Shown here: one piece after another, positions 33,001-40,922 of the stretch
How positions within the stretch are numbered: the stretch's first letter is position 1
How the letters are laid out: each line of letters begins with the position of its first letter
Assembly: GCA_017430725.1 (NCBI GenBank)
Contig: JAFRMK010000009.1
Coordinates: 1 to 64,000 of the forward strand
Length of the DNA: 64,000 nt
Source: Candidatus Saccharimonadota bacterium
Lineage (GTDB): Bacteria; Patescibacteriota; Saccharimonadia; Saccharimonadales; Saccharimonadaceae
Direction: 5' to 3'
Translations under genes and position numbers: made by a program
Notes under the pieces: generated by a model
The model's input: the letters and a program-made list of their open reading frames with translations, nothing else
Databases searched by the model: none
Told to the model about the DNA's origin: nothing

Positions 33001-33090
33001 AAAGCAAACACCGCCAAAGAATGGGAACCTCAAGAAATCCTAAACGCCGGCATGCGAAAAGAAAATATCAAAGCCATACGGAGGAAGTAA
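30022..33090 (+). CDS. Secreted multi-domain peptidoglycan hydrolase
   Basis: A 1022-residue exported protein. A signal peptide (about 1-33, cut after VHA) is followed by: a lysozyme/transglycosylase-like domain (about 70-250, candidate Glu118 in 'HFREAGMNP'); an SGNH-hydrolase-like domain (about 270-440) whose catalytic Ser is Asp279 (GDD) and whose DxxH box is lost, hence inactive; a CHAP-type Cys/His amidase/endopeptidase (about 465-600, Cys487, His545); an Amidase_2/PGRP-like domain (about 690-840, His702 and His728); and a C39_2-like cysteine peptidase (about 855-1005, Cys875, His970). It should cleave peptidoglycan at several bond types outside the cell. Target may be its own wall or a host's; the latter is inference. 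Confidence 0.8.
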   Translation: MNRRFFVKQFTKSLSLTSLAIAMVLFMPIPVHADVEDFIDKFAANNIMFYNPDECKDGATQSSGSITIDRSSLPEETIKKLENAGVENLAQQNLAAYKKGAEALNIPWQMLAALHFREAGMNPSRSMSNGAGLGTGRNVDGLVVGNTLEEDAVKAARHFVEMAKSVYGIELSANSSPEDVAQAFLAYNRGAMYKNAGATYDQSPYVMNGVDESHMNMHWIHADSYSGSRKLNNIEGSLDQNPGAMAVYAYLGGNAGGNATTTNSAKANQGSNVTIIGDDVAQSALSSLQSKFGQADIHVNSGMHMLASTENDNSVESVIKQLSAAGQLRDVLVISAGNNDPNGFTDADLSARILANAPDVQKIIFVENYDANNPDLFNSNNQAYTALANSNSRVDVAKWKNSAQNNPGYLSGITPTADGANELASVIADAVGADMYGKSDAKICECSTNTGSVEGGLDLGQADELARQYRSDTHSGEYNKVIRINNCVNATAFFVQTFTSIGKVGRKWGNGVETAHRLAKDFNLPEGNEPKPFSIFSVSAGGFGHTGVVLAVNGDDIVTLEAHYSKDVSAAKIYHHSKSYFKNSVYGTAFTYLDSVVDAGKVSSALGGTAIKTSTQEKVTVDAKWNNGWVSNGLSGYVKESAIEAEQTGKIKLASTDYNESFATKNSQGNTGANKITIFSTETAGANGGLANYGTDGARPPHFTVDIKNKRIYQHLPISKPATSLVAHNNTAGIQIAVIGYSSSSSPGFSEDWNLQNSSSFGDAEWAYLATLMTAISDATGIEMNSSVEWDTPSRLNATDFARYNGVLGAMHVPDNATNGPGNIWAMLSKSLGAMANSAECGNSYDSSDFPWYDQGDKRWRSSPFGSGTVGEAGCGPTSFAMMATALLRKTILPDETAKYAGEHGVYIPHAGSSWTVTKVLADRYGLEYKDVGGSSSDAETIATVSKLLREGWMIHTSGAGSAPFTKNGHYIGIRGITADGKWLIADSNGQKGKANTAKEWEPQEILNAGMRKENIKAIRRK

Positions 33091-33800
33091 TGAGAAATAA
33101 TCCAGAACTCATGCGCATAATCGGTATCTACGGCGGAATCGTCATTCTCGCCATCGGCATCATCGCCTACTTATATCATGTTGTGCGAATCGAGACCGGT
33201 CGAGGCACCGACATCATCTCCGGCGAAACAATCGACAACTACCAGGGGACCGAAAGTCCCGGCATCGACCTTATCGGCCTGAAACAGCTCCAAGAAAACG
33301 GTTTTTCTGCGCAATCTTATGACTCACTATGCGACAAAGTTAAATCCTACGTCCGCATCGTCTCGCCAAAAACTACAACAATCAGCATCGTCAAAGATAG
33401 CCTAAAGAAAACCGACAACTCATATGTTTTCCGCATCAAAACCGACACGAAGCAAGAATTCACAATCAGCGCAGACGAACTATCGGCCACCGACTACAAA
33501 TTTACTATCAGTAACAAGTATGGCGAACTCTATCACTATGATAGCTCTAAATTCAAGAAGCCCCTCAACCGAAAAGAAACTTTGGTCGAAAATTTCCTGC
33601 CATATAGCAATCAAACCGCCGACGGCGACACTTTCGTCTTTCACTACACGCTTGGCGGCGCATACGAAATTCAGGTCAGCTCGTGCGGCGACGCCAACAT
33701 CAAACAGCGAGCCGAAGAATCAGTTCGCGCGTGGCTCAAGAGCATCAATTACAATCCCGATGAATTCACCTTCACGGTACCGGACTATTGCAACGGATAA
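33090..33800 (+). CDS. Membrane-anchored protein of unknown function, operon partner of the hydrolase
   Basis: A 236-residue protein with one membrane segment (about residues 10-32) and an extracytoplasmic domain ending in a charged helix and a Cys-containing tail ('RAEESVRAWLKSINYNPDEFTF'). The start at 33090 shares a base with the hydrolase stop (TAATG) and follows GGAGG. It resembles the first gene of the operon in layout. Function unknown; co-regulation with the hydrolase is clear from the overlap. Confidence 0.6.
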   Translation: MRNNPELMRIIGIYGGIVILAIGIIAYLYHVVRIETGRGTDIISGETIDNYQGTESPGIDLIGLKQLQENGFSAQSYDSLCDKVKSYVRIVSPKTTTISIVKDSLKKTDNSYVFRIKTDTKQEFTISADELSATDYKFTISNKYGELYHYDSSKFKKPLNRKETLVENFLPYSNQTADGDTFVFHYTLGGAYEIQVSSCGDANIKQRAEESVRAWLKSINYNPDEFTFTVPDYCNG

Positions 33801-33806
33801 CACCAA

Positions 33807-35228
33807 ATGCCAAAACGCAAACTCATCTATCAAATTTACCCCAGCGCCGTTGGCTCACTCGAAGATATTCGCGCCCTTATTCCGCAAATCGCCGCACAAA
33901 TCGGCCCCGACTATATCTGGCTCAGTCCGATTTTTCAAAGCCCCTGGGTTGATGGCGGTTATGACATCAGCGATTACCGCAAGATTGACCCACGCTTCGG
34001 AAACCTCAATGACTTTCGTAAACTCATCGCAACCGCAAAACGCTACCACATCGAAATCCTCCTCGACCTAGTCCTGAACCACAGCTCTAGCGCACACCCC
34101 TGGTTTAAGAAATCAGCCAACCACGACCCCCGCTACAAAGATTACTATGTCTGGACAGACAAGCCGCTCAATTGGCAATCATTCTTTAGCGGCCCCGCCT
34201 TCAGCTACAATCAAGTCCGCGGCAAATATTACTTGCACCTTTACGACACCTCGCAGCCAGACTTCAATTACAACAACCCACAAATACTGCGCGAATTCAA
34301 GGAAATCATCGATTATTGGACCAAGAAGGGTGTCGCCGGTTTTCGCGTTGACTCCGCCAATATTCTCGCCGAATCAAGCCTCAAGCCCGGTCTTTTGCCA
34401 CGTATTACTGGTTTTACGCACTATTACCAGACCGCCAACACGGTAACTATTCTCGAAAAACTCCTTGCTCGACCAGACGTCTTCGCCATCGCCGAGCCGA
34501 TTGGCGGCGACTTTCTCAGCAAGCGCCGGTTTCGCGCGCTAACCAACAAGGCCTTCGACGCATCGTTTAATATCGGCACACTCGATGTCGCTGACACCTT
34601 CCTCTCCATCAAAGGGCACCCCCTCAAAGTGAATTACCGTCGCTGGCTCCGTAAGCTTGCTGATTGGTCCAACGAGCCCACCTTTTCGCTAGCACTCGAG
34701 TCACACGACACGCCACGCGCCCCTTCGCGTTTCCATGCCGACCCCCGCGTTCTAGCCATGCTGCAATTCCTGTTACCGACCAACTATCCTTGCATCTATC
34801 AAGGCCAAGAGCTCGGCACCAAAAACCCAAAACTAAGCAGCAATATCAATGATTATCCTGGCGTCGAATCACGCATGGTCTATCGTCAGCTCCGCCGAGA
34901 GGGCAAGACCAAAGCCCAGGCCATGCGCATCGTCAAACAGCGCTCGCGCGATAACGCCCGCCAGCCAGTTGATTGGGGCGCCTATATCACCCAGTCCAAA
35001 CAGCCAAACTCTCCACTCTCAACTTATCACCGCCTCATTCAGCTCTGGCGCACCGATCCCGTGCTCATTCACGGTAAGCTCAAAATCAAGCGCATCACCA
35101 AAACCGGCATTTTCGACTTCTATCGCATTTATCGCAATCGCCGCTATTTCGTACATCTTGATTTCAGCGGGCACACCGTCTCGTATCTGCAAAATGCCGC
35201 CGGCGAAAAAATCATCAAGAGTCGCTAG
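33807..35228 (+). CDS. GH13 alpha-glucosidase/alpha-amylase family enzyme
   Basis: A 473-residue (beta/alpha)8 glycosidase: 'YQIYPSAVG' start, region I 'LLDLVLNHSS', region II 'GFRVDSANI' (nucleophile Asp), region III 'AIAEPIG' (acid/base Glu), region IV 'LESHDTPR' (Asp). 'GFRVDSA' and the 'SSAHPWFKKSANHDPRYKDYYVW' insert resemble oligo-1,6-glucosidase/alpha-glucosidase relatives. No signal peptide, so probably cytosolic use of alpha-glucans, perhaps with the phosphorylase at 19260. It starts 6 nt after the previous gene without a clear ribosome binding site. Confidence 0.85.
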   Translation: MPKRKLIYQIYPSAVGSLEDIRALIPQIAAQIGPDYIWLSPIFQSPWVDGGYDISDYRKIDPRFGNLNDFRKLIATAKRYHIEILLDLVLNHSSSAHPWFKKSANHDPRYKDYYVWTDKPLNWQSFFSGPAFSYNQVRGKYYLHLYDTSQPDFNYNNPQILREFKEIIDYWTKKGVAGFRVDSANILAESSLKPGLLPRITGFTHYYQTANTVTILEKLLARPDVFAIAEPIGGDFLSKRRFRALTNKAFDASFNIGTLDVADTFLSIKGHPLKVNYRRWLRKLADWSNEPTFSLALESHDTPRAPSRFHADPRVLAMLQFLLPTNYPCIYQGQELGTKNPKLSSNINDYPGVESRMVYRQLRREGKTKAQAMRIVKQRSRDNARQPVDWGAYITQSKQPNSPLSTYHRLIQLWRTDPVLIHGKLKIKRITKTGIFDFYRIYRNRRYFVHLDFSGHTVSYLQNAAGEKIIKSR

Positions 35229-35230
35229 TC

Positions 35231-35259
35231 TTTAAATCTATCAAAAAATATGCTATGCT
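35231..35259 (+). promoter_or_regulatory. Promoter of fusA and short leader
   Basis: TTTAAA (35231-35236), 17-nt spacer, TATGCT (35254-35259). The leader can form ACAGCA/TGCTGT (35276-35281 with 35287-35292) or the competing GCTG/CAGC pair (35269-35272 with 35277-35280); these short helices are suggestive only. The ATG follows AAGGAAT. Confidence 0.5.
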
Positions 35260-35320
35260 AAGCAGAAAGCTGTTCACAGCATTGTTTGCTGTTGTCAAAA
35301 AATAATAATTAAGGAATAAT

Positions 35321-37417
35321 ATGGCGAATCAAAAAGTCAAGGACTTAGCTAATTACCGCAATATCGGCATTATTGCCCATATCGACGCCGGTAAAACCAC
35401 TACCTCCGAAGCGATTCTATATCGCACCGGCCTCAAACACAAAATCGATCTCGTGAAAGGCGACACTGGCGGCGCCACCACCGACTGGATGGACCAGGAA
35501 AAAGAGCGGGGCATCACTATCACGTCTGCTGCCGTCACCGCCTATTGGAAAGACCACAAAATCAATATCATCGATACGCCGGGACACATCGACTTCACCG
35601 CTGAAGTCGAGCGCTCACTCCGAGTGCTTGACGGCGCTGTCGTCGTTTTCGACGGCAAAATGGGCGTTGAGGCCCAATCCGAAACCGTCTGGCGCTAAGC
35701 CGACAAATATGGCATTCCGCGCATCTGCTTCATCAATAAAATCAACCAAATCGGCGGCGACTTCTACAAATCGCTCGAATCAATCCACAAACGCCTCAGC
35801 AAAAACGCTTTTGCGATTCATTTGCCAATCGGCTTCGAAAAAGACATCTGCGGCGTGGTCGATTTGCTCGAAATGAAAGCCTACACCTACAAAGATTATG
35901 CTGACCACGAATTAACCGTAGGCGATATTCCGGCCGACATGCTTGAAAAAGCCAAAAACTATCGCTCAATGCTGGTTGAAGAGGCCGTCCAGGCCGACGA
36001 AGCCCTGATGGAGAAATTCTTCAACGAGGGCGAAGAGGCTATCACTGTTGACGAACTCAAATCAGCCTTGCGCAAACGCGTCATTGACGGCCAATTCTTC
36101 TTGGTGACCGGCGGTGACGGACGCGGCGTGGTGGTCGAAAAAGTCCTTGACCTAATTACCGACTTCCTGCCATCTCCCGTTGACATCCCAGCCATCTTGG
36201 GCAAATCCCCCAAAACCGGCGAAGATATCGTGCGCCACAGCGATGAATCCGAACCTCTGACCGCACTAGCCTTCAAGATTGCTACTGACCCATTTGTCGG
36301 CAAACTCATCTTCATTCGCGTCTATTCCGGCAAACTCAAGTCTGGCTCCTACGTACTCAATGCCACAACCGGCAATAAAGAACGCGTCGGCCGCTTAGTG
36401 CGTATGTTCGCCGACAAGCGCGAAGACATTGACGAAATTGGCGCTGGCGACATTGCCGCCGTGGTCGGTCTAAAAGACACAACAACTGGTACCACCATCT
36501 GCGACCCGGCTCACCCGATTCACCTTGAATCAATCGAATTCCCCGATCCGCCAGTCTCAATCGCCGTCGAGCCAAAATCAAAAGCTGACCAAGAAAAAAT
36601 GGCCATCGGCCTTGGCAAGCTTGCCGAAGAAGACCCGACTTTCCGCGTCCACACAGACGAAGAATCCGGCCAAACTATTATTTCCGGCATGGGCGAATTG
36701 CATCTCGACATTATCATCGACCGCCTCAAGCGCGAATTTAACGTCGAAGCTAATACTGGCGAACCGCAAGTTGCCTATCGTGAAACCATCCGCGGCACCG
36801 CCGAAGCACAGGGTAAGCACATCAAACAATCCGGTGGTCGCGGTCAATACGGCGACGTCTGGGTCAAGTTTGAGCCAAACGAAGCCGGTAAAGGCTTTGA
36901 GTTCATCGACCAAATTAAAGGTGGTGTTGTGCCGCTCGAATACCGCAAACCGGTTATGGAAGGCATCAAAGAAACGCTCGATGGCGGCGTAATTGCCGGC
37001 TATCCAGTGCTTGACGTCAAGGCTACGCTCTACGATGGTAGCTACCACGATGTTGACTCCAGCGAGCTCGCCTTCCACCTGGCCGGCGTTCTGGCGACAC
37101 GCGAGGGTATCAAGAAAGCCACGCCAGTCTTGCTTGAGCCGGTCATGAAAATTGAAATCACTACGCCAGAAGATTTCATGGGCGACGTCATCGGCGACCT
37201 CAACTCACGTCGTGGCCGCATCGACAATATGGAAGACCGCGAAAACGGCATCACGGTCATCACCGGCTTCGTACCACTCGCGACCATGTTCGGCTACACC
37301 TCGGATTTGCGCGGTATGTCACAAGGGCGCGCCGCTTCTACGATGGAGCTCAATGGCTACGAGGAAGTTCCACCGAACATTGCGCAAGAAATCATTGAAA
37401 AACGCAACGCAAAATAA
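35321..37417 (+). CDS. fusA: Elongation factor G with an in-frame stop codon and altered NKxD motif
   Basis: Reading through one TAA gives a complete EF-G of 698 residues: P-loop 'AHIDAGKTT', switch '[10 protein letters not shown]', G3 'DTPGHIDF', then domains II to V to the end. Codon 126 (35696-35698) is TAA where EF-G has Gln ('VWR[15 protein letters not shown]'); one C-to-T change explains it. Sixteen codons later the G4 motif, normally NKMD, is N139-K-I-N142, and the next residue is Gln for Arg. In Ras-like GTPases Asp to Asn there weakens guanine binding and favours xanthine nucleotides. EF-G drives translocation and recycling, so a null allele should be lethal unless another fusA exists, the stop is suppressed, or the sequence is wrong here. 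Confidence 0.88.
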
Positions 37418-37426
37418 AGTTAACAC

Positions 37427-37455
37427 TTTACACCTCAGCTAAAATACTATAAAAT
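37427..37455 (+). promoter_or_regulatory. Promoter of tuf
   Basis: TTTACA (37427-37432), 17-nt spacer, TAAAAT (37450-37455), just after fusA. So tuf can be expressed independently of the damaged fusA. Confidence 0.6.
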
Positions 37456-37528
37456 AACCCCATAGGCTTTTGGGCTGGTTAATATTAGTGCTCAAAAAAC
37501 ATAATAATAAAAGGAGAAAATACCAAAC

Positions 37529-38710
37529 ATGGCAAATTTCGACCGAAGCAAGGATCACGTCAACGTCGGTACCATGGGTCACGTCGACCACGGTAAAACC
37601 ACTTTGACGGCCGCCATCACAACCGTTCTCGCGAAGAAGCTTCCGACCGAGATCAACAAATCTGTCGCTTATGACCAAATCGACAACGCGCCAGAAGAGA
37701 AAGCGCGTGGTATCACCATCGCCACCTCTCACCAAGACTATGAAACCGCAAAGCGCCACTATGCTCACGTTGATATGCCGGGTCACGCCGACTATATCAA
37801 GAACATGATTCCCGGTGCCGCTCAAATCGATGGCGCCATCCTCGTAGTCGCCGCCAACGACGGTCCACTTCCGCAGACTCGCGAACACGTCCTCTTGGCT
37901 CACCAGGTGAACGTGCCAAAAATCATTGTCTTCTTGAACAAAATGGACCTCGCTGACCCAGAACTCGTTGAGTTGGTCGAAGAAGATGTCCGTGATTTGC
38001 TCGAAAAGAACGGCTTTGACCGCAACTGCCCAATCATCAAGGGGTCTGCCACCAAGGCGCTCGAAGGCGATCCTGAAAACGAACAGGCCATCATGGACCT
38101 ACTCAAGGCCATGGATGACTACTTCGAAGTTCCTGCTCGCGACCTCGACAAGCCATTCTTGATGCCAATCGAAGACGTCTTCTCGATTAAAGGCCGTGGT
38201 ACCGTTGCTACCGGTCGTATCGAACAGGGCACCGTCCACGTCAACGACGAAATCGAAATTGTCGGTTTGAAAGAAACGCAAAAGTCCGTCGTAACCGGAA
38301 TTGAGGCCTTCCACAAGACGCTCGACCAGGGTCAAGCTGGCGACAACGCCGGTCTCTTGCTCCGCGGCATCGAACGTGACCAAATCGAGCGTGGCCAAGT
38401 GATTTGTGCTCCTGGCACCATCACCCCACACACCGAATTTGAAGGCCAAGTCTATGTCTTGAAGAAAGAAGAAGGTGGCCGCCACACGCCGTTCCAGAAC
38501 GGCTACAAGCCACAGTTCTACTTCCGCACCACTGACGTGACTGGCGAAGTTGAATTGCCAAAAGACAAAGAAATCGTCATGCCTGGCGACACGGTAACCT
38601 TCAGCGTCAAGTTGAACGCGCCAATCGCCATGAACGATAACGACCGCTTTGCTATCCGCGAAGGTGGCCGCATGGTCGGCTCAGGCGTCGTCACGAAGAT
38701 TATCAAATAA
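37529..38710 (+). CDS. tuf: Elongation factor Tu
   Basis: A 393-residue EF-Tu with all GTPase motifs intact: 'GHVDHGKTT', 'RGITIATSH', '[12 protein letters not shown]', 'LNKMD', 'GSATKALEG', plus domains II and III. Small differences from the consensus (Met for Cys in DCPGHAD, Pro for Thr in NMITGAAQ) are noted. It carries aminoacyl-tRNA to the ribosome. AAAGGAG lies 13 nt before the ATG. The contrast with the adjacent fusA, whose G4 motif is altered, is notable. Confidence 0.97.
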   Translation: MANFDRSKDHVNVGTMGHVDHGKTTLTAAITTVLAKKLPTEINKSVAYDQIDNAPEEKARGITIATSHQDYETAKRHYAHVDMPGHADYIKNMIPGAAQIDGAILVVAANDGPLPQTREHVLLAHQVNVPKIIVFLNKMDLADPELVELVEEDVRDLLEKNGFDRNCPIIKGSATKALEGDPENEQAIMDLLKAMDDYFEVPARDLDKPFLMPIEDVFSIKGRGTVATGRIEQGTVHVNDEIEIVGLKETQKSVVTGIEAFHKTLDQGQAGDNAGLLLRGIERDQIERGQVICAPGTITPHTEFEGQVYVLKKEEGGRHTPFQNGYKPQFYFRTTDVTGEVELPKDKEIVMPGDTVTFSVKLNAPIAMNDNDRFAIREGGRMVGSGVVTKIIK

Positions 38711-38724
38711 TCATCGTTTCGCTA

Positions 38725-38752
38725 AAATGCGCTCCATCAGGGGCGCATTTTT
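38725..38752 (+). terminator. Intrinsic terminator after tuf
   Basis: AAATGCGC and GCGCATTT stem around a short loop, then T. It separates tuf from rpsJ. Confidence 0.8.
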
Positions 38753-38760
38753 GTTGTTTA

Positions 38761-38789
38761 TTGACTTTTTCAGTAAAATTTGATATAAT
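38761..38789 (+). promoter_or_regulatory. Promoter of rpsJ
   Basis: TTGACT (38761-38766), 17-nt spacer, TATAAT (38784-38789). The 80-nt leader contains the palindrome TAGACGT-T-ACGTCTA (38827-38841) and an ATAAC/GTTAT hairpin (38843-38859). Confidence 0.8.
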
Positions 38790-38878
38790 TAAGATATAAA
38801 TTATTAAACATTTTCGCAAAAACTCATAGACGTTACGTCTAGATAACATCTGAGGTTATGCGAACAAGAAAGGAATCT

Positions 38879-39190
38879 ATGGCAGAAGGCCTCAAAATCC
38901 GCATTCGCCTGAAGGCGTACGATCACCGTCTCATCGACCAAAGCGCAAAGCAGATTGTCGACACCGCAATCCGCACTGGCGCGAAGGTCAGTGGGCCAGT
39001 CCCGCTACCAACCAAACGCTCGACCTTTACGGTCGTCAAGAGCCCACACGTCTATAAAACCGGCGGTGAAACTTTTGAAATGAAAGTCCACAAGCGCCTC
39101 ATCGACGTCATCGATGCCACGCCTAAAACGATTGATTCGCTCCAGAATCTCTCGCTTCCGGCCGGCGTAGACGCCGAAATCAAAATGTAG
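38879..39190 (+). CDS. rpsJ: 30S ribosomal protein S10
   Basis: A 103-residue S10 of normal length ('[25 protein letters not shown]', '[18 protein letters not shown]'). The start at 38879 is preceded by AAAGGAA. S10 is in the 30S head and is also NusE. Unlike the usual S10 operon, it is flanked by a promoter and a terminator and is separated from rplC, which has its own promoter and leader. Confidence 0.96.
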   Translation: MAEGLKIRIRLKAYDHRLIDQSAKQIVDTAIRTGAKVSGPVPLPTKRSTFTVVKSPHVYKTGGETFEMKVHKRLIDVIDATPKTIDSLQNLSLPAGVDAEIKM

Positions 39191-39198
39191 CAAAAAGC

Positions 39199-39229
39199 AG
39201 CTCGCTCCCCAAAAAGAGCGAGCTTTTTG
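39199..39229 (+). terminator. Intrinsic terminator after rpsJ
   Basis: AGCTCGCTC pairs with GAGCGAGCT (39199-39224), then five T. Confidence 0.85.
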
Positions 39230-39238
39230 ATGAAAAAC

Positions 39239-39267
39239 TTGTTTTTTGTCTGAAAGTATGGTATTCT
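39239..39267 (+). promoter_or_regulatory. Promoter of the rplC-rpsH ribosomal operon
   Basis: TTGTTT (39239-39244), 17-nt spacer, TATTCT (39262-39267). Transcription should start near 39274, giving a roughly 100-nt leader. Confidence 0.6.
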
Positions 39268-39292
39268 AAGAACGTATATTATAAAAACAACA

Positions 39293-39352
39293 TCACGTTG
39301 GCGCAAGAGGTAAGGTCCGGAATCTTCCGGATACCGCTCAAAAGCCAAGTGA
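39293..39352 (+). promoter_or_regulatory. Structured leader of the rplC operon
   Basis: An outer helix TCACGTTGGC/GCCAAGTGA (39293-39302 with 39344-39352, one bulge) encloses a second hairpin TCCGGA/TCCGGA (39316-39331) flanked by GG/CC. The two-storey fold directly upstream of rplC-rplD suggests a binding site for a ribosomal protein that represses the operon, as L4 does in E. coli, though the structure is not the E. coli one. Confidence 0.5.
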
Positions 39353-39377
39353 TTTTAATGGGAAAGGACGCCCACAG

Positions 39378-39998
39378 ATGAAAATCATCCTCGGCACCAA
39401 GATTGGTATGACCCAGATCATCGGTGATGACGGTATTGTGACCCCTGTCACGATTCTGCAAGCCGGCCCGTGCACGGTGACTCAGACTAAATCTGTCGAA
39501 ACTGACGGATATAGCGCTGTGCAGTTGGCATTTGGTCAGGGTAAGAATCTGAGCAAGGCCGTGTCCGGACACGCCAAAAAATCCGGAAAAGACATCAAAC
39601 CAAAATACATCCGTGAATTCCGCGTCGCCGAAATTCCCGCCGAAATCAGCCTCGGCAGCGAACTTACGGTGAGCGCATTCGAACTTGGCGACAAAGTGCA
39701 AGTCACCGGCACTAGCAAAGGTAAGGGCTTCGCCGGCACCGTCAAGCGCCACAATTTCCAAGAATCACGCAACACGCACGGTTTCAAGGGCAATATCCGT
39801 CGCGTTGGCTCAATCGGCTCGATGTATCCGCAAAAAGTCTTCAAAGGCAAGAAGATGCCAGGACGCATGGGGCACGACCGTGTCACCGTCAAAAACCTGA
39901 CCGTTGCCTATATCGATACCGAACACAACCTTATCGGTCTCAAGGGCGCCGTTCCTGGCCCCAACAAGGGCCTCGTCATGGTGGAGGGAAAGGAGTAA
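39378..39998 (+). CDS. rplC: 50S ribosomal protein L3
   Basis: A 206-residue L3 of normal length with 'GTKIGMTQI' at the N-terminus and the basic loop 'GFAGTVKRHNFQ...HGFKGNIRRVGSIG...KKMPGRMGHDRVTVKNL'. It is one of the first proteins to assemble on 23S rRNA. GGAAAGGA precedes the ATG. It opens a gene run to rpsH with gaps of a few bases. Confidence 0.97.
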   Translation: MKIILGTKIGMTQIIGDDGIVTPVTILQAGPCTVTQTKSVETDGYSAVQLAFGQGKNLSKAVSGHAKKSGKDIKPKYIREFRVAEIPAEISLGSELTVSAFELGDKVQVTGTSKGKGFAGTVKRHNFQESRNTHGFKGNIRRVGSIGSMYPQKVFKGKKMPGRMGHDRVTVKNLTVAYIDTEHNLIGLKGAVPGPNKGLVMVEGKE

Positions 39999-39999
39999 T

Positions 40000-40602
40000 A
40001 TGGCAGAAGCAAAACTAAATAAAGACATCTTCGGCCTCTCCGTCGAAAACCACGAATTGGTCAAATTGGCCTACGATGCATATCTTGCCAATTCACGCAG
40101 TTCACACGCCAAAACTCTCAAGCGCGGCGAAGTGCGCGGTGGTGGCAAAAAGCCCTGGAAACAAAAAGGCACCGGCCGAGCGCGCTTCGGCTCAACCCGC
40201 AACCCGATTTGGCGTCATGGCGGCGTCGCATTCGGTCGCACTGGCGAAGAAAACTTCACCAAGAAAATCAGTAAAAGCGCCAAGCTCTTGGCCGTCCGCC
40301 AAGCACTTTCGATGCAAAATCAAGACAAATTGGTCAAAGTCATCGCAAAATTCGATGCCAAGACCGGCAAGACTAAAGACGCCGTGAAAGAGCTAAAGCT
40401 CACAGACGACAAAAACTATTTGTTGGTCGTACCAGAGAAAACCGACAACATTCTACGCGCCACCAATAACATTCCAAATCTGAAGCTTGTCCGCCCCAAT
40501 TACCTCAACGTCTTTGACATTCTTAACGCCGACGAAATTCAAATTGTTGAAGCGGCACTCCCCAGCATCGAAGCCTGGTTAATCGGAAAGGAGAACGCAT
40601 AA
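40000..40602 (+). CDS. rplD: 50S ribosomal protein L4
   Basis: A 200-residue L4: 'LVKLAYDAYLANSR', then the tunnel-lining loop 'GEVRGGGKKPWKQKGTGRARFGSTRNPIWRHGGVAFG'. The start at 40000 follows AGGAG and the rplC stop by one base. L4 is the classical autoregulator of this operon. Confidence 0.96.
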   Translation: MAEAKLNKDIFGLSVENHELVKLAYDAYLANSRSSHAKTLKRGEVRGGGKKPWKQKGTGRARFGSTRNPIWRHGGVAFGRTGEENFTKKISKSAKLLAVRQALSMQNQDKLVKVIAKFDAKTGKTKDAVKELKLTDDKNYLLVVPEKTDNILRATNNIPNLKLVRPNYLNVFDILNADEIQIVEAALPSIEAWLIGKENA

Positions 40603-40922
40603 TGTTGATCCGTCCTATCCAAACCGAAAAAGCATATCGCGAAGAAGCGAAGCGTGGCTATATGTTCATGGTGCCAAACAGCGCCAGTAAACAAGCCATC
40701 GCCAAACAAGTCAGCGAACAATATCAAGTTACAGTCTTATCGGTCCGCACCGCCATCCGTAAAGGCAAACCCACGCGTTTTAGCCGTGGAAAACACGCCT
40801 ATCCTGGCACGACCTATCGCCAAGACCACAAAATTGCCTTTGTCACCCTCAAAGAAGGCGACAAGATCAAGGTCTTCAACGAACCAGCGGCCGAAGAATC
40901 CGACAAGGGAGGAGATAAATAA
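40602..40922 (+). CDS. rplW: 50S ribosomal protein L23
   Basis: A 106-residue L23 ('RPIQTEKAYREEAKRGYMFMVPNSASKQAIAKQVSEQY'), with a short acidic C-terminal tail. It forms the docking site for trigger factor at the exit tunnel. The ATG overlaps the rplD stop (TAATG). Confidence 0.94.
   Translation: MLIRPIQTEKAYREEAKRGYMFMVPNSASKQAIAKQVSEQYQVTVLSVRTAIRKGKPTRFSRGKHAYPGTTYRQDHKIAFVTLKEGDKIKVFNEPAAEESDKGGDK

Noticed and set aside
35696-35698. Genome-wide reassignment of TAA to Gln
   Set aside because: TAA is the stop codon of many intact neighbours (for example tuf and rpoA), and no other core gene here has an internal TAA, so a code change is excluded.
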